Positions 56,399-64,000 of a DNA stretch of 64,000 nt are shown here, one piece after another. Origin of the DNA: Thiorhodococcus drewsii AZ1. GTDB taxonomy: Bacteria > Pseudomonadota > Gammaproteobacteria > Chromatiales > Chromatiaceae. How positions within the stretch are numbered: position 1 is the stretch's first letter; the number at the start of each line of letters is the position of its first letter. The translations under genes were made by a program, and so were the position numbers. The stretch is taken from NCBI RefSeq assembly GCF_000224065.1, contig NZ_AFWT01000010.1:62001-126000 (forward strand), given 5' to 3'. The notes beneath the pieces were generated by a model. It was given only the letters and a program-made list of their open reading frames with translations. It searched no databases and was not told where the DNA came from.

Positions 56399-58408
56399 TC
56401 AGTCGTCGCTCAGGAGTCCTTTCATCATGTGCAGGTGGCTGAGTCCTCTGGCCTTGCGTTCCACGGCAGAGTCGTCCGGGGTGCGATCGCCCCAGTCGAG
56501 CGCGTCCTTGGGTAGTTCGTTGAGGAATCGGCTTGGCTCGCTCGGTATCCACTCTCCGTAGCGTTTGCGCCGCCGGGTGAGTGTGAATGTGAGTGTTTTG
56601 CGGGCTCGGGTGATGCCGACGTAGGCGAGGCGGCGTTCCTCCTCGATGCTGTCCTCTTCGATGCTGGTGCGGTGGGGTAGCAGTTCCTCCTCCATGCCGA
56701 CCAGGAAGACCTGGGGGAACTCCAGCCCCTTGGCGGCATGCAGTGTCATGAGGTGGACACGGTCTCCGCCCGACTCCTCGTCCTGGCGGTCCAAGACGTC
56801 CATCAGCGTCAGGTGGTTGACCATGTCCGCCAGACGTTTGTTCTGGAAATCCCCTTTGTGCAGTTTGCCGAGCCAGCCGATGAGGTCGGTGACGTTCTCG
56901 AACCGGCGATCGGCGACTGCCTGGCTGGAGGCGTTCTCGCGTAGCCATCCCGCATAGCCGATCGCGTCGACCAGATTACGCAGACCGCCAGCGGGGTCTG
57001 CCGTAACGCTTTGGCGATGGGTGTCAGTCAGGCGAACGAAGGCGCCGAGCCGGTCGCGTTGACGTTCTCCGAGATGCGCGTTCAGTCCCGCCGTCTCGCA
57101 GGCGGCCAGCAGGCTCGTTTCTGTTGTACGCGCGTACTCGGCCAGTCGCTCCAGTGTGGTCGGCCCGATCTCGCGGCGAGGTGTGTTTACGATTCGCAGG
57201 AAGGCGGCGTCGTCTTCCGGATTCGCCAACAGGCGCAGATAGGCCATGACGTCCTTGATCTCTGTGCGCGCGAAGAAGGATGTCCCTCCGCTCAGGAAGT
57301 AGGGGATGTTGTATTCGCGCAGAACCTTCTCGAATTGACGCGCCTGATGATTACCTCGATAGAGGATGGCCATGTCGCCGAATGGCATGTTTTCCGCGTA
57401 CTTGAGATGGAGGATCTCTGAGGCGACCGTTTCGGCTTCGTGCGTCTCGTCCTTGCACTGGATCACGCGCGGTTTCTCGCCCGGTCCGTGCTCGCTCCAG
57501 AGCCGTTTCTTGAAGACGTGTGGGTTGTTGGCGATCAGTGTGTTGGCCAGTCCGAGGATGCGCGCGGTCGAGCGGTAGTTCTGTTCCAGCATGATGACCT
57601 TGAGGGTCGGATAGTCATCCTTGAGCCGGATCAGATTCTCGGGGCGCGCGCCGCGCCAGGCATAGATGGACTGATCGTCGTCGCCCACCACGGTGAAGGC
57701 GCCCTCTGGACCCGCGAGATGACGTACCAATTCATATTGGGCGCTGTTCGTATCCTGATATTCGTCGACCAAAAGGTAGCGGATGCGATCGCGCCAGTGT
57801 TGCAGCAGATCCGGTTGGGTGCGGAACACTTGAGCAGGCGTCAGGATGAGATCGTCGAAATCGACTGCGTTGTAGGCCTTCAGGCTCCGCTCGTAATCGG
57901 CGTAGAGCGCGGCGAGCCGTGCCTCGAAATCGTCCTCCGCCTGACTCAGCGCCTGCGTTGGATCGATAAAGTCGTTCTTCCAGCGCGAGATGCGGTGCTG
58001 GAGCGCTGGTGGGCTGATGGCATCGGCATCCTGTGCGTGACGGAGGTGCTCCTTGATCAATGCCTCCGAGTCCTGTGCATCAAGTAGTGAAAAGCCTTGA
58101 CGCAGGCCGACGCGCTCGGGTTCGCGGCGCAGGATGTTCAGTCCCAGGGTGTGGAAGGTGGAGATGGTCAGGCCGCGCGTTTTGACATCGGTGAGCTGTT
58201 GGCCCACGCGCTCGCGCATCTCGCGGGCCGCCTTATTGGTGAAGGTGACGGCGCAGATGTGACGCGGCGCGATCCCCTTCTGTCCGATCAGGTGAGCGAT
58301 CTTCTGGGTGATGACGCGCGTCTTGCCCGAGCCGGCGCCGGCGAGAACCAGTAGCGGACCGTCGGTGTAGCGAACGGCTTCGAGCTGTCGGGGATTGAGT
58401 CCGGACAT
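56399..58408 (-). CDS. rep: ATP-dependent DNA helicase Rep
   Basis: SF1A helicase (UvrD/Rep/PcrA group) that helps replication forks pass bound proteins. 669 residues (E. coli Rep 673) from ATG 58408, which gives M-S-G-L-N-P-R-Q-L-E-A-V. Motifs: G-A-G-S-G-K-T (24-30), T-F-T-N-K-A-A, D-E-Y-Q-D-T-N, G-D-D-D-Q-S-I-Y-A-W-R-G, Q-N-Y-R-S, T-L-H-A-A-K-G-L-E-F-P and Y-V-G-I-T-R-A-R. Rep rather than UvrD is chosen for the F-T-V-V-G-D-D-D-Q context and the length. It stands alone, divergent from the DUF2782 gene, with a weak ribosome site. Confidence 0.92.
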   Translation of the reverse strand: MSGLNPRQLEAVRYTDGPLLVLAGAGSGKTRVITQKIAHLIGQKGIAPRHICAVTFTNKAAREMRERVGQQLTDVKTRGLTISTFHTLGLNILRREPERVGLRQGFSLLDAQDSEALIKEHLRHAQDADAISPPALQHRISRWKNDFIDPTQALSQAEDDFEARLAALYADYERSLKAYNAVDFDDLILTPAQVFRTQPDLLQHWRDRIRYLLVDEYQDTNSAQYELVRHLAGPEGAFTVVGDDDQSIYAWRGARPENLIRLKDDYPTLKVIMLEQNYRSTARILGLANTLIANNPHVFKKRLWSEHGPGEKPRVIQCKDETHEAETVASEILHLKYAENMPFGDMAILYRGNHQARQFEKVLREYNIPYFLSGGTSFFARTEIKDVMAYLRLLANPEDDAAFLRIVNTPRREIGPTTLERLAEYARTTETSLLAACETAGLNAHLGERQRDRLGAFVRLTDTHRQSVTADPAGGLRNLVDAIGYAGWLRENASSQAVADRRFENVTDLIGWLGKLHKGDFQNKRLADMVNHLTLMDVLDRQDEESGGDRVHLMTLHAAKGLEFPQVFLVGMEEELLPHRTSIEEDSIEEERRLAYVGITRARKTLTFTLTRRRKRYGEWIPSEPSRFLNELPKDALDWGDRTPDDSAVERKARGLSHLHMMKGLLSDD

Positions 58409-58541
58409 CCAGTGGGGTGAGCTTCGGTGGGAAGGGCGGTGTGACCGCAGGTGCTGGATTATGCCCGAGATCGTATGGCGATGCTCGGCGAGCAATCCGG
58501 CGACGTTCGTACTACCATGCGGATCTGTCCTTCGCCACGCA

Positions 58542-58904
58542 ATGGTGACCCTTGTGTTCAGCCGAGTTTTCATCACCCTGGTCCTGTCCGTCGCGTTCGG
58601 GACCCTCTATGCCCAAGACGAGGAGAGGCAGTCAGCAGAAAGCGAGTTTCTGCAGGCACCGACCGTCGTGCCTTCGCCTGTGACCGGGGATCCGGTCGAG
58701 CCGGATATCACCATCAAGGAGTCGGGAGACGAGGTGATCTACGAGTATCGGGTGCGAGGCGTGCTCTACATGGTGAAGGTGCAGCCCCAGATCGGGCCGC
58801 CTTACTATTTCTACGACCTCAATGGGGACGGTAAGATCGATGCCGAGGATCGCTCGCCACGCAATACGTCCGTGCCTCAATGGATTCTCTTTCAATGGGA
58901 TTGA
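58542..58904 (+). CDS. DUF2782-family periplasmic protein
   Basis: 120 residues with a signal peptide (about 1-25, ending L-Y-A-Q). The core reads V-E-P-D-I-T-I-K-E-S-G-D-E-V-I-Y-E-Y-R-V, then L-Y-M-V-K-V-Q-P and G-P-P-Y-Y-F-Y-D, as in the small DUF2782 proteins of gammaproteobacteria. It continues with D-L-N-G-D-G-K-I-D, which resembles a calcium-binding EF-hand or dockerin loop. Function unknown; in relatives it is often encoded near polA or rep. ATG 58542 is favoured because it begins the signal peptide; an in-frame ATG at 58461 is less likely. Confidence 0.75.
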   Translation: MVTLVFSRVFITLVLSVAFGTLYAQDEERQSAESEFLQAPTVVPSPVTGDPVEPDITIKESGDEVIYEYRVRGVLYMVKVQPQIGPPYYFYDLNGDGKIDAEDRSPRNTSVPQWILFQWD

Positions 58905-59094
58905 GGGGCGTATGGCGCGTGACGCGCCAGCGCCGGAGCCTCTCGGCCGAACAGCCGTGCCGGATCGGTCCGCTGCGGTCGAGAGCTGATCGCCTCTGGT
59001 CTCGCGACCCGGTTGCCGATCGTGGTACGGCGGGTTCATCTTCCGCTGGATTGATAGGAGCGGCGGTTCCTCGCGTGTTGCCGGACGCTTCTGA

Positions 59095-59448
59095 TCAGGC
59101 TCCGGCCATCCGTCCGGCATAGGCCTCGCTGTGACCCATCAGCTGGCCGGGCAGCTCGGTGAGTTGCACGAGTTGGAAAAGATCTGGCTGCGGGTCGAGA
59201 AAGGTGACACTGATTCCAGCGGCGTCGTGATGCGCCACGATGGCATCGACCGCCCAGTCACGGCCCCCCGCCTGAAAGTCGAGCGTGACCATGGTTCCTT
59301 TCGGTAGGGTTAGGTTGCGAACCGCCAGATACATTCCCTGATCTGAGATATTGCGTCCCTGAGCGCTGAAGAAGCGCCGCTTGCGGTATTCGATGTGAAC
59401 CTCAATGCCGGTGGGATGGCGGGAGCTGTAACGGTGTTCGACGGTCAT
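59095..59448 (-). CDS. PilZ-domain protein (c-di-GMP receptor)
   Basis: 117-residue single PilZ domain. Both c-di-GMP motifs are present: R-x-x-x-R as R6-Y-S-S-R10, and the N-x-S-x-x-G motif in G-R-N-I-S-D-Q-G-M-Y. Binding of the second messenger is therefore likely, with output through an unidentified partner. AGGAGA lies 8 nt before ATG 59448. It is divergent from the ATPase-fold/GNAT gene, and both promoters must lie in the 353-bp gap, but a functional link is only positional. Confidence 0.9.
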   Translation of the reverse strand: MTVEHRYSSRHPTGIEVHIEYRKRRFFSAQGRNISDQGMYLAVRNLTLPKGTMVTLDFQAGGRDWAVDAIVAHHDAAGISVTFLDPQPDLFQLVQLTELPGQLMGHSEAYAGRMAGA

Positions 59449-59801
59449 GATGGCATTCTCCTGCAGGTCTCTCTCATTTGATGTCTTTCGGTGTCCGGCT
59501 AATGGTAGGCATCGATCTTGACCGCCCGATGCAGTCCATATGACAGAAATGTGAACCTTCAGTGTCGATCCTGTTGATGCTTCGCTGTTACGCACGGCTT
59601 CCTGCTGCTCCAGGTCAGTGAGAAAGGAGCAGCGGCTCACATCGCGTCTTTGGTGGTATCCCCTAATATTTAGGTTCACCATTTCGCGTGTCCGCCTCGG
59701 TCGTCGAATGTTTGGGCGCCGACGCATGGGCTCGAATCGAACGGGTTGTTATCGTCGTGTCGTCGCGATCCTCAGCCCGCATACAGGGGAACGGAAAGAG
59801 C
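59449..59801. other. Divergent gap between the PilZ gene and the GH3 operon
   Basis: 353 bp with no supportable gene. CCTAA-TAT-TTAGG (59662-59674) is a perfect inverted repeat in an AT-rich spot 128 bp before the operon start, a candidate operator. No convincing -35/-10 pair was found for either gene. Confidence 0.5.
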
Positions 59802-61265
59802 ATGCGGTTCGCGTTGAAGACCTATTATCGGTTGGAATTCCTTCCCGCCGTCGTGTCCTTCGTCGGCGAGATTGCTCGCTGTCTGGGGGCGACGACAAAG
59901 GAAATCTCAGAATTGTCGATGGCCTCGGAGGAGGCCGGCGCCTACATCATCGAGCGTTATCCGAATCAGGGTTCCGAGGAACAGTTCGAGGTGGTTTGCG
60001 AGGTGCTGGAGGACGGGCTGCGCGTCGTCTTCAGCAACATGGGATTGCCTGTCGACCCGGGTGGCCTGCCCAAATACGAGGTGACTCAGCCCGAGGAGAC
60101 GATCGATGGTCTCGGACTCTTTCTCATCGAGAAACTGGTCGACCACTTCGAGTTCGTCAATCAGGGGCGGGCCGGCTGGCGCACGGTGCTGCTCAAGCGG
60201 CTCTCGAACCCCAAGGTCCTGGTGGCACCACCTGCGGGCCCGGATCAAGCCCCCGCGTCCAGCCGCGAGAAGCTGCAGGTCCGTCTGGCGGGCGTCGAGC
60301 ACGTCCCCGGTATCGTCGAGCTGGCCTATCGCAACTACGGATACTCCTACAGCAAGGAGGTCTTCTATTACGCCGACCGCTTGCAGGAAGCCATGGAGGA
60401 TGGGCGCGTTACGTCCTACGTCGCGCTCAATGCCGAAGGGAAGGTGGTCGGGCAGATGGCCATCCTGCGCGCCACTGGAGATGCCGAGGTGGCCGAATAC
60501 GGCGCGCTCATGGTGCAGCCCGAGTACCGTCGCAGCATGGGGCTCCTACAGCTCATCAAGGCGGTCGCACGCACGACCAAGGGGGGCGATGATCGGGTTG
60601 CGGTCGGTGAAGCCAATCTAGTGACCACCCACACCCAATCACAAAAGGTCTGCAGTCTCTTCAACTTCAGCCCGATGGCGCTGAAACTTTCGGTGCACGG
60701 CCGGGCGCGGTTCGTCAAGCTGGCCGAGGAGGACGATGCCCAGCGTGAGACCCTGTTGCATGCCGTCACCGTCACTCGTGACGTGCCTCCCGTTCGGCTC
60801 TTCGTCCCTTCCTCCCATGTCGAAATCAGCCGCCGCTTGTTCGAGAATTCCGGGCTGTCCCTAGAGATCCCGGTCGAATCTCCTTCGCTCGCGGAGCACA
60901 CCGATCTGGCGGTCGAAACCCATGCCGAATCGGAGCTGGCCGTGCTCTCGCTCAGGGTGACGGGCGAGGATTTTGCCAGCGTTCTGCGCCGACAGCTCTT
61001 CGATCAGGAGTCCGACGGTATCAAGACCGTTTTTGTCCGCTTTCCCGCCTGGCTCGCGCTGCCCGAGACGCTGGAGGATGAAGTGCGTCGTATGCGTCTC
61101 TTCTTCTGCGGTTGGGTGGTGGAGTCACCGGACCGCTGGTGGTTGCTCTACACGCGACTCTATGCACAGCGGTTCGATTTCAGCCGTATTCAATTGTGCG
61201 ATCCGGTTGCGATCGAACTCCAAACCTATGTCGAACGCTGTTACCAAGAGGCGATTTTTTCATGA
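59802..61265 (+). CDS. RsbW-like ATPase-fold / GNAT two-domain protein
   Basis: 487 residues from ATG 59802 (M-R-F-A-L-K-T-Y-Y-R-L). Residues about 5-130 resemble anti-sigma/RsbW-type HATPase_c_2 domains (E-I-S-E-L-S-M-A-S-E-E-A, then D-G-L-G-L-F-L-I-E-K-L), but the N-box Asn and a D-x-G Asp seem to be replaced, so kinase activity is doubtful. Residues about 155-300 form a GNAT acetyltransferase fold (G-Q-M-A-I-L-R, then V-Q-P-E-Y-R-R-S-M-G). A less recognisable C-terminal part of about 190 residues follows. The stop overlaps the next gene by 4 bp. A role as a regulator or acyl-transferring partner of the ATP-grasp-GH3 enzyme is inferred. Confidence 0.8.
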   Translation: MRFALKTYYRLEFLPAVVSFVGEIARCLGATTKEISELSMASEEAGAYIIERYPNQGSEEQFEVVCEVLEDGLRVVFSNMGLPVDPGGLPKYEVTQPEETIDGLGLFLIEKLVDHFEFVNQGRAGWRTVLLKRLSNPKVLVAPPAGPDQAPASSREKLQVRLAGVEHVPGIVELAYRNYGYSYSKEVFYYADRLQEAMEDGRVTSYVALNAEGKVVGQMAILRATGDAEVAEYGALMVQPEYRRSMGLLQLIKAVARTTKGGDDRVAVGEANLVTTHTQSQKVCSLFNFSPMALKLSVHGRARFVKLAEEDDAQRETLLHAVTVTRDVPPVRLFVPSSHVEISRRLFENSGLSLEIPVESPSLAEHTDLAVETHAESELAVLSLRVTGEDFASVLRRQLFDQESDGIKTVFVRFPAWLALPETLEDEVRRMRLFFCGWVVESPDRWWLLYTRLYAQRFDFSRIQLCDPVAIELQTYVERCYQEAIFS

Positions 61266-63844
61266 AGAGTTCGGTCACGATGCACGGATGGATTCTCTAT
61301 ACCGGGAAGGAGGTGCGCGAGCTGACACGCGCCTGCGAGGAGGCGGCGACGGCGGGAGTCGAGCTGCAGGTGGTGGCGCCCAAAGAGGTGCAGCTGATCC
61401 TGGATCCGGACGACTCGGCGCGCTTCTATCTCCGGGGTGACTTCGTTCCGGCCCCGATGTTTGCCATCGCCGCCTTCGTCGAGGAGGCGGATGACTATAA
61501 CCTGGCCCTCTTGCAACAACTGGAGACTCAGGGCGTCTTCTGCGTGAACCGCGCCGAGACCCTGAAGCGAACCAGCGACAAGCTGCTCACGCTGCAATTG
61601 CTCACGGCACACGGCATCCCGGTTCCCAAGACCATTCTCGTGCGTCCGGACACCTCTCCCGAGTTCATCTGCGAACGTTTGGGTTTGCCGGTCGTGCTCA
61701 AGGTCCTGGATGGATCCAAGGGGCATGGCGTGACTCTGGTCCAGACCCAACAGGAGCTCGCCAGCCTGTTGGAGATGCTCGATGCGGCCCAGTGTCCGAC
61801 GGGGCTCCTGGCGCAGGAGTTTATCGCTGACAGTCGGGGGCGCGATTTGCGCGTGCTGGTGATCGACGGTCAGCCGCGTACCTGCATGCTGCGCAGCAAC
61901 CGTTCGGCCGACGGCTTCAAATCGAACGTCTCGGCCGGTGGCGGCGCGGACGCCTATCCGTTGAACGAGACGATCATCGCACTCTCCAAGCGGGTGATCG
62001 AGGTCATGGGGCTCGACATCGGCGGGATCGATCTGCTGTTCAAGGGAGGCGGCTTCGTCGTCGGAGAGGCCAACTCCATTCCCGGTTTCCAGGGCATCGA
62101 ATCCTGTAGCGACATCAATGTGCCCGCCGAGATTCTCCAAAGCATCCGGCGTCGATTCAAGGCGCGGATCGCTGCGCGTTATCAGACCCTGGCCTCGGAG
62201 ACCTGGGGGCTGGATGAGTGGCGGCTGAAGCAGGATCTGGAGCTGGTCCAGACCTTCATCGGGGCCTGCTCGCTGGTCGAGGAGACCCAGCAGCGGGTGC
62301 TGCTGGACATCCTTCGGCAGGGGGCTCAGACCGAGTACGGTCGCGCGAACGGTTTCGAGGCGATCGACTCGATCGATGCGTTTCGACAGGCTGTCCCCGT
62401 CTCCCAATGGGCCGATTTCGAGCCCTATGCCCAGCGCATGGAGCTGGGCGAGGGCGATCTGCTGTTCTCTGGGCAGCCGACCCATTTCATCAGCACCAGC
62501 GGCACCACCGGACACTTCAAAAACATCCCGGAAAGCGCCGCTGGCGAGCTCGCTAAATCGCTGGTCAGCCGCGCCCGTACCGCGCTGCTGATGAAGATGA
62601 TGCCGGATCTGCTCGACGGCTATTTCATCCCGCTGTCCAACGTCGCCGTCATGGGCGAGACCGCCGGGGGCATCCCTTTTGGCTATGCCTCCGGCCTCAC
62701 GCTCGCCGGCGCACCGCCGGAGATCCGGCGGCGCTTGGCCTTTCCTCCCGAGGTGTTGGGCGCGACCGATGCTGCCACGCTCGATTATCTGACCATGCGT
62801 TTCGCCATGGCTCAACCGCTGGTTCGGCTGCTGGTCGGCAACAATCCGGGACGCATGACCGCGCTGCTGGAGGCCGCCGATCGGCGGCGCGACGAGATCA
62901 TCACCGACATCGAGCGCGGCACCCTGTCCCAGGATCTGGAGCTGGACGCGGAGTTGCGCCGGCAGTTGGAGGGGTATCTGAGCCCGGACCCAGAGCGCGC
63001 CGCCGCGCTGCGCAGCATGCTGGCCGGACGCGGGCGCTTGGAACCGCGCGACTACTGGCCGGGGCTCAAGATGATCTCCTGCTGGCTCGGTGGCACCATC
63101 GGTCGCTATCTGGAGGGACTGATCCCGTGGCTGCCCGAGAACGTGATCTTCACCGACTGCGGGTACGGTGCCAGCGAGGGCAAGTTCAACGTCCCTATGC
63201 GTCCGGGCGCGCCCGAGGCGCCGCTCGCCATCTTCGGCTATTTCTTCGAGTTTCAGCCGCTGGCGGGTGGTGAGCCGCTGCTCGCTCATGAGCTTGAGGA
63301 CGGGGCCGAATACGGTCTGATCGTCACCAGCTATTCCGGACTCTACCGCTACGATCTGCACGATATCGTCAAGGTCAAGGGCTTCACCGGCGGGAACCCC
63401 AACATCCAGTTCCTGAGCAAGAGCCGCGATATCGCCAACCTGGCGGGCGAGAAACTCGCCGGGGCGGTGATCTCGGACGTGGTGCGCCGCACCCTGGCCG
63501 AGCGCGATCTGCGCTGGCGGCATTTTTGCGTGGTCGCCGACAGCGGCGCGCACCGCTACGACTTCTGCATCGAGCCGGAAGGGGATGCCGTGCCTGATGC
63601 CGACTGGCTCGCCGCCATGGACGCCGCGCTCGCCGAGGCGGCCGATGGCTTCAAGCTGCTGCGCGAGCAGGGGCTCATCGAGGCGCCGCGACTGATCCTG
63701 ATGGGCACGGGTTGGCTCGACCGGCTCTACGAGGGCCATCTGCGTCCAGGCGTCACCAGCGCTCAGATCAAGCTGCCGCTGGTGTGCGACCAGGTCCCGC
63801 TGCCCGACCTGATCGAGCGCCACGTCGAGTTGCGTGCCCGCTGA
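61262..63844 (+). CDS. RimK-like ATP-grasp / GH3 amido synthetase fusion
   Basis: 860 residues from ATG 61262, which lies in the ATGA overlap. Residues 1-300 are a RimK-like ATP-grasp ligase (T-S-D-K-L-L-T-L-Q-L-L, then P-V-V-L-K-V-L-D-G-S-K-G-H-G-V, Q-E-F-I and G-G-F-V-V-G-E-A-N-S-I-P-G-F). Residues about 305-860 are a full GH3 domain, an adenylating acyl-acid amido synthetase known from plant hormone conjugation. It has the ATP loop S-T-S-G-T-T-G-H-F-K (about 411-420), Y-G-A-S-E-G (about 634) and Y-R-Y-D-L-H-D-I-V (about 695). Two carboxylate-activating enzymes in one chain suggest two successive amide bonds on one substrate. It is followed immediately by an exporter gene. Confidence 0.88.
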   Translation: MKSSVTMHGWILYTGKEVRELTRACEEAATAGVELQVVAPKEVQLILDPDDSARFYLRGDFVPAPMFAIAAFVEEADDYNLALLQQLETQGVFCVNRAETLKRTSDKLLTLQLLTAHGIPVPKTILVRPDTSPEFICERLGLPVVLKVLDGSKGHGVTLVQTQQELASLLEMLDAAQCPTGLLAQEFIADSRGRDLRVLVIDGQPRTCMLRSNRSADGFKSNVSAGGGADAYPLNETIIALSKRVIEVMGLDIGGIDLLFKGGGFVVGEANSIPGFQGIESCSDINVPAEILQSIRRRFKARIAARYQTLASETWGLDEWRLKQDLELVQTFIGACSLVEETQQRVLLDILRQGAQTEYGRANGFEAIDSIDAFRQAVPVSQWADFEPYAQRMELGEGDLLFSGQPTHFISTSGTTGHFKNIPESAAGELAKSLVSRARTALLMKMMPDLLDGYFIPLSNVAVMGETAGGIPFGYASGLTLAGAPPEIRRRLAFPPEVLGATDAATLDYLTMRFAMAQPLVRLLVGNNPGRMTALLEAADRRRDEIITDIERGTLSQDLELDAELRRQLEGYLSPDPERAAALRSMLAGRGRLEPRDYWPGLKMISCWLGGTIGRYLEGLIPWLPENVIFTDCGYGASEGKFNVPMRPGAPEAPLAIFGYFFEFQPLAGGEPLLAHELEDGAEYGLIVTSYSGLYRYDLHDIVKVKGFTGGNPNIQFLSKSRDIANLAGEKLAGAVISDVVRRTLAERDLRWRHFCVVADSGAHRYDFCIEPEGDAVPDADWLAAMDAALAEAADGFKLLREQGLIEAPRLILMGTGWLDRLYEGHLRPGVTSAQIKLPLVCDQVPLPDLIERHVELRAR

Positions 63845-64000
63845 TGACCGATGCCATCCTCAAGCCGCGCGACCTGGGCGGTCGCGCGCTGCTCATGCTG
63901 AGCGCCTATCTGATCCTGGTCACCGCCCTGGTTCGACTCGGCACCAGTCTCTATCTGCCGGCCCTTCCGGCGATGGCCGACGACTTGGGGCTCTCGGCTC
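63844..64000 (+). CDS. MFS exporter, Bcr/CflA type, 3' end outside window
   Basis: The first 52 codons only. ATG 63844 overlaps the GH3 stop (TGATG). The visible part has a first transmembrane helix (A-L-L-M-L-S-A-Y-L-I-L-V-T-A-L) and then G-T-S-L-Y-L-P-A-L-P-A-M-A-D-D-L-G, the typical start of Bcr/CflA drug-efflux transporters. As the third gene of the operon it probably exports the product of the ATP-grasp-GH3 enzyme, or protects the cell from it. The rest of the gene is needed to confirm the subfamily. Confidence 0.8.
   Translation, partial: MTDAILKPRDLGGRALLMLSAYLILVTALVRLGTSLYLPALPAMADDLGLSA

Noticed and set aside
61241-63823. Long open frame antisense to the ATP-grasp-GH3 gene
   Set aside because: The plus-strand protein has clear ATP-grasp and GH3 motifs; the antisense frame has none.

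Overview
The window comes from a GC-rich gammaproteobacterium. Gene order and protein sequences look most like a purple sulfur bacterium or a relative (Chromatiales). That placement is an inference: there are no rRNA or photosynthesis genes here to settle it.

Positions 1-8124 hold housekeeping genes: the 3' part of a TPR protein gene, ispE, tRNA-Gln, prs, rplY (L25) and pth, then a FadL-type outer-membrane porin gene and a convergent UDP-glucose dehydrogenase gene. Positions 8357-41162 are one uninterrupted block of the translation and transcription machinery, all on the plus strand. It runs tRNA-Tyr/Gly/Thr, tuf, tRNA-Trp, secE-nusG, rplKAJL, rpoBC, rpsLG-fusA-tuf, the S10 operon, the spc operon with secY and rpmJ, and the alpha operon, and closes at a strong terminator after rplQ. 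Sigma-70 promoters can be read before tRNA-Tyr, before rpsL and before rpsM. Odd points are a second tuf gene differing at one residue, extra segments in RpoB and RpoC, and several well-formed intergenic hairpins.

Positions 41228-48285 are accessory: a SAM hydrolase-type (DUF62) protein, a DEAD-box RNA helicase, a divergent EamA exporter/LysR regulator pair with two adjacent palindromes between them, a frameshifted transposase remnant, a small heme-uptake locus (hemP plus a diverged HemS/HmuS-like gene behind a Fur-box-like site) and a cupin. Positions 48715-52021 form a tightly overlapping three-gene cassette: circularly permuted ATP-grasp, alpha-E protein, and a transglutaminase-like protein whose catalytic Cys is replaced by Ala. 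A NikR-like regulator follows. Then comes a 52-residue membrane peptide gene with its own strong promoter and terminator, and a group of plus-strand genes for a HerA-type ATPase, a membrane-anchored protein and a secreted trypsin-like protease. After these lie tRNA-Arg, rep helicase, a DUF2782 protein and a PilZ protein.

The right end (59802-64000) is the most unusual part. Three genes overlap by a few bases: an RsbW-like ATPase-fold/GNAT protein, an 860-residue fusion of a RimK-like ATP-grasp ligase to a GH3-type acyl-acid amido synthetase, and the start of a Bcr/CflA-type exporter. This reads as a make-and-export operon for an unknown amide- or peptide-like metabolite.
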